This document shows, piece by piece, positions 9,526 through 19,800 of a stretch of 64,000 nucleotides of DNA; positions within the stretch are counted from its first letter, which is position 1, and the number at the start of each line of letters is the position of its first letter. Position numbers and translations under genes: made by a program. The notes below the pieces were generated by a model. The model searched no databases. It was not told the DNA's origin and worked only from the letters and a program-made list of their open reading frames with translations. Source of the stretch: Branchiostoma floridae (Eukaryota; Chordata; Leptocardii; Amphioxiformes; Branchiostomatidae); the NCBI RefSeq assembly GCF_000003815.2, contig NC_049984.1, positions 18,997,309-19,061,308 on the forward strand. Reading direction: 5' to 3'.

Positions 9526-12500
9526 TTATGAAATTCCAAACTGTTTCCCGAGAGCGCTATTGTATACAGCACCCCATATTTCCAAAGTACTACCATACTG
9601 ACCATCCCGTCCTGAGTCTCGGCACATGGCACGACACAACAGCGCCAGTGCTGCCCCCGCCAGCATCCCCCCAACCCCTGCTGCTGTTGTCATCAGGATT
9701 ACTGTGACCAACTGCACTCCACTGGTATCTGCTTGGAGACAGACATTGGACATTAGGATAACATGCATATTACTTTAAATGCATTTAAGTTTGCGGGGAT
9801 TTAATTTCGCGGTAGCAGGAAAAATGACTGTTCGCGATGGTTTTTAAGTTCGCGGCAGCACCATTCACTATAGTCTCTTACTGCCATGGAAAAATGTTTA
9901 CGGTGGTTTCAAGTTCGCGGTGAAGTGGACATCGCGAACATAAAACCACCACGAACATTTCTGTATTTACAGTATCTATTCTATAGCTAGTTACTACCAG
10001 ACAATTGTCAACTCCAACATATTTCATTAAGATTAAAAATTTAAAAGAACGGTATAGAGTATCAGTTAAGACTCCAGTACCTTATATTCATAACTTAGAA
10101 AACCCTTAATTATTAGATTGTTGATAAAAAAAATTATTATTTTGAGGACAGTACCTGTACAACCTCCCAAATTGTCCCGTCTGGAGATGACGTCACTTTC
10201 CATCGTAGTCATTCCTATTGAAAAGCAAAAGAGAGTTACTTTGCTGTCCTTAAATGTATTTGTTTTCTGTATTATTTGATATTTCTATGACCTTTCCAAA
10301 AATTGACTGATGCTTACATTTCATAAGTCATTTGAATGATAAAGATATTTGGAACCAGGTGCGTTATTGAGAGCATAGCTTCCACAAGTTTGCCTGACCG
10401 GTAAAACCAATACAAGTGACGCAAAGATAGTTCCGATGACGTATGTGCTCACCGTCAACTGTTAATGTTTGGCTGGATGACGTCACCGGCGGGTCAGAGG
10501 TCGCCAGGTTTCTAACACTGCAGTAAAACTGTCCGGAATCTGTCCATTTCACCGATGTTATCCCCAAATCCATCCGCGCTCCAACTGAGGGGTACAGCAA
10601 AATGTTAACTTTTAATGGCAATGTAGTTATGTCCGGCACGCATAATAATGTTTAATGTTTAACATTCCCATTGAGCATACGCCGACAGTGAACACGATAG
10701 GGGCATGAACGTTTATCAATGAATCTAGATACTAGTAATTGATCAAAGACAGGCATTAAGACTAGGGGTGAGTACCAAACTGTAACGTTGATTCACCTTT
10801 ATCCGTGGAGAAACCTATATCCGTTGTTTTTAAAAATGGTATTTGGGGATATCAAGTCGATGAACGGTGGTTACAAACTGCAGTCTTATGAAAATATAGC
10901 AGTTTAAAACCACCGTCAGTCTACTTAAAATTCTTAGATACCATGTTTCAGAAACAACGGATATAGGTTACCCTACGGATAAAGGTGAACAAACGTTACA
11001 GAAAATTCGGGTCCAGGTACGGTCCAGGCTGTAAAAACTTGTGAATAGCCAATAGGCGATAAAATGATCAATGATGGTCCATTTTACGTCATACTGGTAC
11101 CCACCCCTAATTATGACGGTACTGAACACTATCAACGGCTCCTTGCTTGCTGTGACTGATCGGTTCACGTACCTGGGATCCACTGTCACCAAAAACTTGT
11201 CTCTGGATGCTGAAATAAACACAAGGGTTGGAAAAGCAGCTTCCGTTATGAGCAAACTCAACAAAAGAGTTTGGGAAAACAAAAACCTGACAACAAACAC
11301 CAAGCTGAAGGTGTACCAGGCCTGTGTGCTAAGCACCCTCCTCTATGGCAGTGAAACATGGACGACATATACCAAACAAGAAGCAAAGCTCAATGCATTT
11401 CACATGCGGTGCCTTCGCCGGATTCTGGGAATCAAATGGCAGGACAAGGTCACAAACACTGATGTTCTTGAGAGGTCCAACTCCAGGACTTTATTTGCAA
11501 TGATCAGTGAACGCCGCCTGAGATGGCTGGGACATGTTCGCCGTATGGGGAAAGGGCGTATTCCGAAGGATCTTCTGTATGGCCAGCTCGAGTGCGGTTC
11601 ACGTCCAACTGGTCGCCCACACCTGAGATACAGAGATGTGTGCAAGAGGGATCTTAAGTCGGCCAACATTGACATAGACTCTTGGGAAGAAATAGCAACT
11701 GACCGATCAGCATGGAGACAGACTGTAAAAGCAGGGGTGAAGGAAGCTGACGCTACCAGATCCCAACTCAGAGACCAGCGTCGTCAGAAGACAGCATCTA
11801 CCATCACAAACACCTTCATATGCGCAGGATGCGGCAGAGACTGTCACTCCAGGATCGGCTTGTTCAGCCACCAAAGAAGATGTCGACCATGACCAAAACC
11901 CATCGTCTCTTTAGACGGACGGAGGCCAATGATGATGATGACTGAACACTCAATTCCATATGTATACAAACATGAAAGTTGAGACAAGAGCTTCGGTGTT
12001 AAAAGTGCATTTGTCAGTATCAGTCGCACGATTCAGGGACATTGATATATATTTTGCAGTACTTGCCGAAGGACACAAAACATTCACCACCAAGGACAAC
12101 TCTTAGAGGTTTGAAATCACTTTACCAGCACTTACCGAGAGAAACTCTCCCAGCGAAGCTCACAGCTGGGACCACTGCGGCACCTGAAGTACTGGTGTAC
12201 CGGAGAATCACCTCAGCACCCCGCTTCCACTCCAGGACATACTCGCTCGGGATCGGGACGATACACGACAACTGCACGTCTGAGCCCTCCTCTCGTCTAA
12301 TGGACACACAACCTGGGGCCACAGCAAATAAATTTCATGGATGACATCCACGTGCTCATTAATTTTTACCTGATTTCAGAAAAAAATCAAGATTTTTTTC
12401 TTCTTTGGAGACGGTCAACATGACGAAAAATTGCCAGAATATATGGTGTTGTGGCCTAATAATCAACTTGTAAAAAGTGACACTTGTGAGGTACCTAGGA

Positions 12501-13925
12501 TTTCACCTAGGACTGTAGTTTCCATGAGTGTAGTTGGTACACCAGTCTACGATACTAGTGTTACTTTCACTATACCATTACATATCTTGAATACAGGGAT
12601 GAATACCTTGTTGGCTCTGATACCATGTTTTGTCCCTTTTAATTCTTCTTACAACGTTTATGGTGCCTATTTTGAAAATGTAACCATCTTGTTTTTTGTA
12701 CCCATCTCGTTTTTTCCGCACTATCGCACTATTTTTGCAGTCTGCAGAGGATGTCATCCATAAAATTTACTTGCTGTGGCCTGATGCAAAAACACTTTCT
12801 GAGGGTTCAACCTAACGTTAACAGGCCTAGGAGATAATCGCGGGCTTCAACTAGGGGACTGGTATGCCCTCACCATGTCTCTGTTAAGGATGATAGTTGG
12901 TTTTCCTTTGAGACTTCCTTCACAAATATCCGAGTTGAAAGGCGAACTGAACTGAACTGAACTGAAATGGCCGTGCGAATGGTTTTAGACGGCGTACCTT
13001 GGCTTTAGACCTTGGAATAATAACCCTCCACTCGAACTAGAAGGTTAGCAAAAGTCTGTTAAAGTTTTTGAAACTCCTCCATATAGCGCTGGCAGTTACT
13101 CAAGCAACTGGATATGAGTTTACAAACGGTCAGACGTTTCAGACAGCATCCACTATCATTCGTCTGTGTCCGTATCTTATTACCTGGATGTCTAATCTTT
13201 ATCGACGTATTTTTGTAAATCGTAGGGATGATTGGCAAGATAATGCAATGGTTTTCTACGGCGATAATGTGGCTTTTTGCCTCGGGCAACCAACCGAAAC
13301 ACGGTGTGTGACGTTACAGGTGTCCGTGAGCTGTTACGACAATGCACCAACAGATTCGGTTGTAACGTTACACCTGTCTTCGTCTTGTTGAAACAAGCCC
13401 AGTGCGTGTTTTCACATTCTACACTGTCTTAGTGTCTATTGACTCACGCTGAGACAGCGTTTTATGACCGATGGCCAGGTGTGAAATAACCAGGGAAAGG
13501 GAGGGGCAGTGCTGTTGAGAAATTATAGCTTACGAAACGTGCAATCAAATAATGTATGTTATTTTGAAAACTATAGCTAGACCAGCCTTTTGTCCTCAAG
13601 TTCTGAAATCTACATTTGATACTAGTAGTCATCCGAGCAATTGCAATAACGTGTCAAATATACCCCGAGAGAAGTCACAAGGTAGTCAAGATTTGTAATA
13701 TTTGCAAACCTCCAGTAGGCCACGTACTGTAAGATTCCCGTCTCAGATGCTACTGCTTTCCTCGTACACAAGTATACACGTGAATCTTATAATTTGCCGT
13801 TTGCTAAGTTCATAGCAGCTTAAGTTTACACCACTGCGATAACACAGGTATAAAACAAACTCACCTGAAACAAAAAATGCAAACAAAAACAGCCACAAGG
13901 CTCCCTGGTGTCCTCTTGATGACAT
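9526..13925 (-). CDS. Single V-set immunoglobulin-domain type I membrane receptor
   Basis: Five exons on the minus strand, all joined in phase 1: 13865-13925, 12136-12312, 10453-10584, 10155-10214 and 9526-9728 (210 residues). Residues 1-20 are a signal peptide (hydrophobic core ALWLFLFAFFVSG). Residues 22-124 form a V-type Ig domain split over two exons: Cys37 in VQLSC, Trp49 in VLEWKRG, and Cys101 in WTDSGQFYC. The 64-residue Cys-Cys spacing is V-set-like. A 20-residue stalk exon with one Cys (142) follows, then a membrane segment (about 148-175) rich in Gly and Ala, and a 35-residue cytoplasmic tail containing two Tyr but no canonical ITIM or ITAM. A ligand or function cannot be named; many amphioxus proteins of this architecture are orphan receptors. 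The introns hold transposons, and one provides the exon 2 splice acceptor. A weak in-exon donor (GATG|GTCAGT) could shorten the tail. Confidence 0.78.
9773..9972. mobile_element. Palindromic MITE, TGTTCGCGGT family, copy 2
   Basis: Same modules as 1935-2144 in reverse order: TTAAGTTTGCGGGGATTTAA at the left and CACGAACATTTCTG...TTTACAGTA at the right. It lies in the last intron of the Ig receptor gene. Confidence 0.75.
10763..11109. mobile_element. hAT-type non-autonomous element hosting a nested MITE
   Basis: The ends TAGGGGTGAGTACC and GGTACCCACCCCTA are complementary. The flanks ATTAAGAC (10755-10762) and ATTATGAC (11110-11117) form an 8-bp target duplication with one mismatch, as hAT transposases make. 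Most of the interior is the separate inverted-repeat element at 10780-11002. The ends resemble those of 23883-24309 and 30439-30874. Confidence 0.75.
10780..11002. mobile_element. MITE, TTCACCTTTATCCG family, copy 1 (nested)
   Basis: Inverted ends CTGTAACGTT...TTCACCTTTATCCG and CGGATAAAGGTGAA...AACGTTACAG. Inner arms carry CCTATATCCGTTGTTT/AACAACGGATATAGG and a central pair GTGGT...AAACTGCA/TAGCAGTTTAAAACCACC. A sister copy is at 61190-61425. Confidence 0.8.
11118..11940 (+). mobile_element. Non-LTR retrotransposon 3' end (reverse transcriptase C-terminus, 5' truncated)
   Basis: An open frame ending at 11892 encodes the post-catalytic part of a retrotransposon reverse transcriptase: FTYLGSTVTKNLSLDAEI, LLYGSETWTTY, RILGIKWQDKVTN, LRWLGHVRRM, TGRPHLRYRDVCKRD. 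It closes with a C2H2-like zinc knuckle (CAGCGRDC...HQRRC). After the stop, about 40 bp lead to an ATG-type trinucleotide tail (GATGATGATGA), typical of a target-primed insertion end. The catalytic RT core and the endonuclease are missing, so it is a dead 5'-truncated copy in an intron of the Ig gene, in the opposite orientation. The clade is not certain from this fragment. Confidence 0.8.
12316..12782. mobile_element. MITE, GGCCACAGCAAGTAAAT family, copy 1
   Basis: The left end GGCCACAGCAAATAAATTT and right end AAATTTACTTGCTGTGGCC are inverted repeats, with ATGGATGACATCC and GGATGTCATCCAT just inside. Copies are at 24474-24959 and 44631-45162. Its left end abuts Ig exon 2 and forms the splice acceptor of that exon on the minus strand. 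Confidence 0.82.
13085..13215 (-). repeat. Penelope-type terminal-repeat remnant
   Basis: Shares with 50308-50432 the blocks GTTACTCAAGCAACTGGATA, CGGTCAGACGTTTC and TTACCTGGATGTCTAA. Here the last block lies in the opposite relative orientation. It includes a degenerate hammerhead-like core at 13125-13166. Confidence 0.55.
13125..13166 (-). ncRNA. Degenerate hammerhead-ribozyme-like core
   Basis: The minus strand reads CAGACGA (consensus CTGANGA, one change), a potential stem II GATAG/CTGTC, an extra T, GAAAC and then ACG/CGT arms. The changed core base makes activity unlikely. It is the sister of the intact core at 50308. Confidence 0.4.
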
Positions 13926-14179
13926 CTTGGGGGAAATACAATGAGCCCACATCTCCTGAAGACGCCAGTAACTCGGTCATGCATGTCGCTGCCTCGGGCC
14001 CAGAACGTCTACCAGTCCGGCAGGTGAAGGCGCGCCGCGTCACATACCGACGACACCTGGTACTGCAATTTGGCCCGCTTTAGACTGGTAACGCGATTGT
14101 TCTTGTACTTCGTTTTCTTGTCTTTATTCTCATACACACATATAACGGTTTTAAATATACGTCAAAGTTGTCTGTGTAA

Positions 14180-14300
14180 TCAAGCAAGGATGTTAAACAG
14201 GTTATAAACTCTGAAACTGGCCCCTCCTCGCAGAGGCCGGATGTTGGGCGGGCTGCTATAAGCTAGATTTAATGAGGCTAACGTCAAAGTGACAAGTGCT
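14180..14300. repeat. Dispersed repeat shared with 19815-19915
   Basis: Both loci carry CTGGCCCC...GCAGAGG, GGCAGGCTGCTATAAG or its GGCGGGCTGCTATAAG variant, and AGATTTAAT in the same order and spacing. No termini could be set. Confidence 0.5.
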
Positions 14301-14683
14301 GACCTCAAAGTACTTAGTAGATTACAATTGCTCAGCTTCATTTCACCAACCGCCCCATACAAAGACAAAACGAATCTGACAATGACAGTTAAAGCCATAG
14401 CTTCAAGATTTATTAGGTTGAGATTTAAAATGACGGCAAGATGCATACGCCTCGTCTAACATTCATCGTTACCACATTCAAGTGAAGAGTACAAAGTTGC
14501 CTTGATAACGATATGTTTGCAATTCAATTGAATGAAAAACATTGCCGATCTAGTATATTGACTCTGCAGTGGTGATTTTACTACTTGTGTGTCTGCTGTG
14601 GCGCCTTGTATTTGTGAATCTGAAGTTCTTGGATCATTTAACAGTTATTCTAATCCATGCATAGTCCTGTGGAAGCTGACAGG

Positions 14684-15890
14684 TTAAATCTCGTCACTTG
14701 TACTTCCGCGGATCCGTTTGGCCAACATCAGGTCCCTGGGAACAAGTCGCCGTGGAGCCTGGGAACAGAGCCGCTGGTCTTTGCACGTCTGTCTGAGGAT
14801 CGCCAACATCGCCTTTCCCTTCGACATGTCATGTAGGCGTTTCAGGACTACATTCCCTGGTAACACATTAGCGAATGTCACAACAAATTGATAAATCACG
14901 AAAGCCATATAGTGCATCAACTTTATCTACTGGGATTGCTATCATTGTAACCGGACTGAAACAAAACCATAGCACGTCCAGGTCAAAAGATGCAAAAATG
15001 GAAGTTCGGCTGCAATACCAAGGTCACATACCAGGGGGCCCAAAATTGACATTGACCTTTGTCTTCCCATCCCATACCAACAAACCAAATATCATCGTAA
15101 TACATCCTGAGGTTCTAGAGTTATGCTGACCACAAATACTGTAAGTTCATTTAAGTTCGCGAGGTTTTTATGTTCGCGTATTTCGCTGAGAACTTCTCTT
15201 CGCGAAGTCATCTACGCGCGAACTTGTTTTCTTGTACCACCCCCCTCCCACACCCTCTGTCTCCAAAAAGTATCCTGGCAACAGTTGATCATTATACTCA
15301 GACCATTCATTCTTTTCAGGATGAAATCCGGAAACACACACAGACACACCAAAAACTATACCTTCATTTTTCATTGAGGTAATTAAACCTGTTCAGTTAA
15401 TTGTAATGTAGATTCAAAGTTACATTCTATCATTGTGTGATTCTAGACTAGTGCGTTATGATTATGTGAGAAATACATTTCAATTGTTCAAAAGAAGCTG
15501 GAGAAGTGAACGGCTGTGAAAATATGTGCAGATTTACACAACGAATGATTAATGTGGGCATAGATTGATAAGTTCCCATATAACGTTAGACATCATTCCG
15601 GTGCTTGCTTGCACCATGTATATCGTATTCAAGACTTTTTATACTGTGTGGAAGGTTGTCTGACACCAACACAGTGTTATCACTGCGCCAAGGTGGATTT
15701 CCTAATGTTCGCAATCGTTGAAGTTATTTTAAAAACAGAAACACTACAAAACTAAAAAGGCAACCCTGCTCAACACATACTCACCTGGTCTGTATCGTCC
15801 TTTCCTGATCCCTCCCTTCGCCGCACATGTCTTCTTGTCCCCAGTCTGTTTTCGCGCTAGCGCTGTAACCTGTACACGTGGTCTAACCAT
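14684..15890 (-). CDS. Divergent histone H3-like gene (two exons seen; middle exon not found)
   Basis: Exon 15785-15890 starts at an ATG in good context (ACCATGG) and encodes 35 residues of a basic H3-like tail. It contains LARKQTGDK (compare ARKSTGGK of H3) and ends KGRYRPG, the exact junction of H3 tail and alpha-N helix (RYRPG). Exon 14684-14856 encodes a stretch matching H3 alpha-2 to alpha-C: LHDMSKGK (H3 LQEAS), QRLCSQAPRRLV, then PRDLMLAKRIRG (H3 PKDIQLARRIRG), and a short tail STSDEI. Splice phases agree (1 to 1). The alpha-N/alpha-1 segment expected between them (about 45 residues) was not found in 14857-15784, where transposon DNA is present. The gene is either a divergent intron-bearing H3 variant, perhaps CENP-A-like, with an unrecognised exon, or a broken copy. 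Canonical H3 genes lack introns. Confidence 0.55.
15133..15231. mobile_element. MITE fragment, TGTTCGCGGT family, copy 3 (partial)
   Basis: Begins CTGTAAGTTCATTTAAGTTCG and contains TATGTTCGCGTATTTCGC and CTTCGCGAAG. The other end is missing. It lies between the two H3-like exons. Confidence 0.5.
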
Positions 15891-16897
15891 GGTCATTCAA
15901 CGTCAGAAGAACAGTTTTTCTCAGGTAACTTACAACTTGGAGCCACCTCTGTCAAGACAATCTTAGTGCTAGACCGGGTGCCCTGAACCGAAATAAAGTC
16001 AGATCTGAGCTCAGCCCGTAGCATTGGCACCTGTTAATCCTTTGTCATGTTAATGAGTGTCATTTGATATCTTGATCAAGTTAAGTGCAAGGATATCTAA
16101 AATTCCTTCTAAACTTTATTTTTTTAAGTGCGCTGAAGGTTTGTGCACACTCACCTGGATAAAAATCTGATACTAACGAATGGCGTAATATTGATCGACA
16201 TATACTTAAAGTCTTTTTTCTTAATTAATGGTCCGAGTAGGGGTAGCAGTTACTCACATAGATTGAAAGCATGTCAGTCCGTGAATACACATTGATTGGT
16301 TCATCTTACTAGGGCGTGTTGATTTATTGACGTGGTACCACCTGTTGATATGATTAATGTAATTAATATATTGACGTCTTTTGAAGGATGATCCAGCACG
16401 TCTATTAGGTCAAAATCATACATGTTACTTCTTAGTCGGCCCCAGTCACAAACAGGTAGCCCAAACCAATCTTATTGCATCGGATACCAGTAACTTGAGT
16501 AACCCGAATCTTTTCACTTCCCCGTTTATCTAATGGACTCTTCTAGTGACCCGAAGCATGTGACTGGCATTTAGATAACTGGGACTAGTTGGGTCAAACC
16601 ATCATAAATGTGGGGGATCTATAAGCTTTAGAATAAAAATACTCGGTATATTGTGATACAAAGGGGCAAAATATATTGTAAGTAAACTATGTAACTTGCT
16701 TTGATATAAATTTAAGGAAATATTTCTGATCATAGGCTGTTTGGCTCCCATTTTTTATGAGTAATTTTTAGATTCTCCCCGTCAGTGGTCTGACCGGGTA
16801 GGTCGGGTGAGCTCAGCAAGGCGAGTAAATTTTCAGACAAAAAGTGAGGTCACCCGAGTACGTACGTGTAAGTTTTCCGACTCAAAACAGCACAACT
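15891..16897. other. Intergenic region between divergent H3-like gene and cytochrome b5
   Basis: The two genes are transcribed away from each other over about 1 kb. No exon or repeat is recognised, and no promoter element could be assigned. Confidence 0.4.
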
Positions 16898-19800
16898 ATG
16901 AGCGAGCAAAAGAAAGAACAGCCTGACTTGAAACAGTTCTCACAGGAGGAGGTGGAGAAGCATGTTACCGGCACTTCTTCATGGCTCGTGATTCACGACA
17001 AAGTCTACGATGTGACCAAGTTCTTAGAGGAGGTAACGTGAACAATTTATAATTTACACGCGCCATACTTTGCCAATTTTCAGGTTACTAACATCTGTTG
17101 CAAACTTTATGCCCTTATGCTACTTATTGAGTTACATTTCAGTGAAAGTTAGATGACCGAAATTCTGTTCAAGTTAACTTTATTCCCCTAAAACCTACGT
17201 GTAAGATTTTTTTGTGTTGCTGGAAAGAAGTGGGTGGGAGGGGGGCGTATTTTATTCCACTTTATGATGCCGCGCAAATTTGCATAATGTTACATAAATT
17301 GTGTATGAGCAACATTTATCTATGTGAAACGTTACAAGACTGGTCAAAATCACAGGTGGGTGTAAAAAGACCAACAGAAAGCCTATTGGCCATAGTTCGT
17401 TGCCTGTTCTTGGTCACGTCATACACGTCCACCAAGTTGACCTAGAGGACGTTGACCCCTCCAACATGTGGCTTAGTCATCACACGTTTATAGAGGTTAA
17501 GTGTAATATGTAATATACTTGCAATTGTCAGTGATGATATGTTCACTATTCAAAAGTTTTCTGTATCAAAACACATGGCATGACTTCACATCTGCACACA
17601 AGTGAACCTTGTCTGATGTCACAAGTCCACATTCCAAAGGTTCATTTGAATATGCAGTTATATGAAGGTCATGGTCGGTACTGAGTCTCGCATAGAGCCC
17701 CAATGGCTGTCATTATCTGAGTGGAATGTTCTCCCTGAGAGTTTGCGTGCACATTTCATGCCTGTCTTTTGTCCAATTCAAGACAGAACTGATTTGAGTT
17801 GGATACATGACATGTTTAAATGTTTAAAATTGTGCCAGTAGCTTAAAGATGAGTCTTCATGTTGGCAAAGAAAAAATGATTGTTTCATATTAGTATTCAA
17901 AAATTTAAATAGCCAAGAAGACCTGTTCACCTAACAGTATTGACCTCATTCAGTTTTAGTATAATTTATGTACAATTATGTAACATTATTTGGTTAATAG
18001 AATTTTCATCAAGCAGTGACTGCTTTTTAAAGGCTAACACACGTATTCCCAAATTTTACCCCTACTCCGCAAGGAGGTTGAGTGAGTGGCAGAAGATCCA
18101 CGGAAGTCTCGAGTGAACAGAGTTCTCGCAACTTTGTTCACCTTTAAAAAGTAGTCACTGCTTGATGAAAATTCTATTAACTGTGCACATACGTGACTAA
18201 TGAATCTCTTCAACGGTAACATAATCTGTTTTAACCTCTTTACAGCACCCAGGTGGAGAGGAGGTTTTATTGGAACAGTCAGGTGAGTAATGTCCTTTCT
18301 TTGTACAATGCTAAACTCCCTTCCAACACTAAGGTGTAAACGGATCATAATTTGCCTGTTGGCTTCTTCAGGATCAAAAATGGCCTGTCACTTCTCAATT
18401 CTTCTTATTCTCATGAGAGTTACTTACAGACACATAATCTCCTTTCTTGTTGTGTTTATACAATGCACCAATGAGGGTTAGAGATAGTGACACAACACTG
18501 CTTTGGAGTGTTGTGTTACAATGTGTTCATATTTATCTTTAGAGTGGCACCATTCTAAAATCAATTATTGACTTTAGAATGGTGCCACTCTAAAGGTAAA
18601 TATAGTTTCATATTGATAAGATATATTTGTGTTATATTCAGCCACGAGCAAAAGCTGATGATATGCAGATTAATGTTCTCATTGACTTTATTCTGTCACA
18701 TTACACTGGAAAATATGCATGGACCCTAGTGTTGCTTTTTACATGCTGAAGACTGAGTTGTCAATGTCAGTATAGTCTGGATGTCAGACTGTTTACAGCT
18801 CCTATACAAGCCAGGTCCTCAGCTCTAGGACCAACAAGGAAATTTTACCCATAGCCAACCTGAGCTTGGGATCAGGGGTCTAGGATCCAGGCTAAAATCA
18901 GTAAAACTCTGCTTAGATCTTTTCCATTTATTACAAATGATACTGAGAATGTCCATAGGTCAGTAACATTTTTATCATGTTAAAAGGATCTGTGATTGAA
19001 AATTTCATCTGCACTTACCTGTTGTTGAACATGCAGGTAAAGATGGAACAGAAGCTTTTGAAGATGTGGGTCACTCGGAGGATGCCCGTGATCTGATGCA
19101 GAACTACCTGATTGGCGAGCTTCGGGATGTAAGTCTCAGTTCAAAACTTCATCTGGCTTCTTTGGTAGTTGATTTGGAAACAGTTATTCTTTAACTCTGA
19201 CTGTTGAAAACAGCTATTATATGTCACTGTGTGCAATTCAGGGTATGACATTGATCAAACGTCATGAGGGATACTTCAGACATCGATATGACAGAAATTG
19301 GCCAAACGTAACCAGTCAGTAATAAGCTATTGCCAATAATTCGGGAGCTACACCGAAGGCCGGTTACCTACCAGTTTGAATCTACCGCACTGTTTCCCTC
19401 TCAACCACCTGTATATATAATCTCGGCCCCAGTTTAAGACTACAATTGAGTTGGAAAAGAAAGTCAAAGTGTAATTGAGGCAGTTCACTCAATCAAACTC
19501 ACTCAGCCCCATAGCCAATAGCTGACTGTTACAGGCAGTTAAAAGACAAAAATGAGTAAATTCTTGCTCAGATTTCATTTCACTTTCATTGATGTGTAAA
19601 CTGATATTGCCTTTTATGGTTTTGTGTTTGGCACAGGAGGACAAAGCAGCAAACAAGTATCCAGTAAGTTCTTTTCTTAGTTTGGTAGCAATGTTTAAGG
19701 TTAACTGTCAATGATATTTGTAAACAGTCAATAAACTCCCTGTGTTTGTAGCAGAAAAAGGTCCTTTTCCTTTTCATTTGATGCATTAAAATGTAGTCTG

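Noticed and set aside
15661-15700. Candidate middle exon of the H3-like gene (minus-strand IRKST-like string)
   Set aside because: A stop follows after a few codons and there is no usable acceptor; not enough to call.
16844-16897. Upstream in-frame extension of cytochrome b5
   Set aside because: It begins at GTG, and the protein from the ATG at 16898 has the usual family length.
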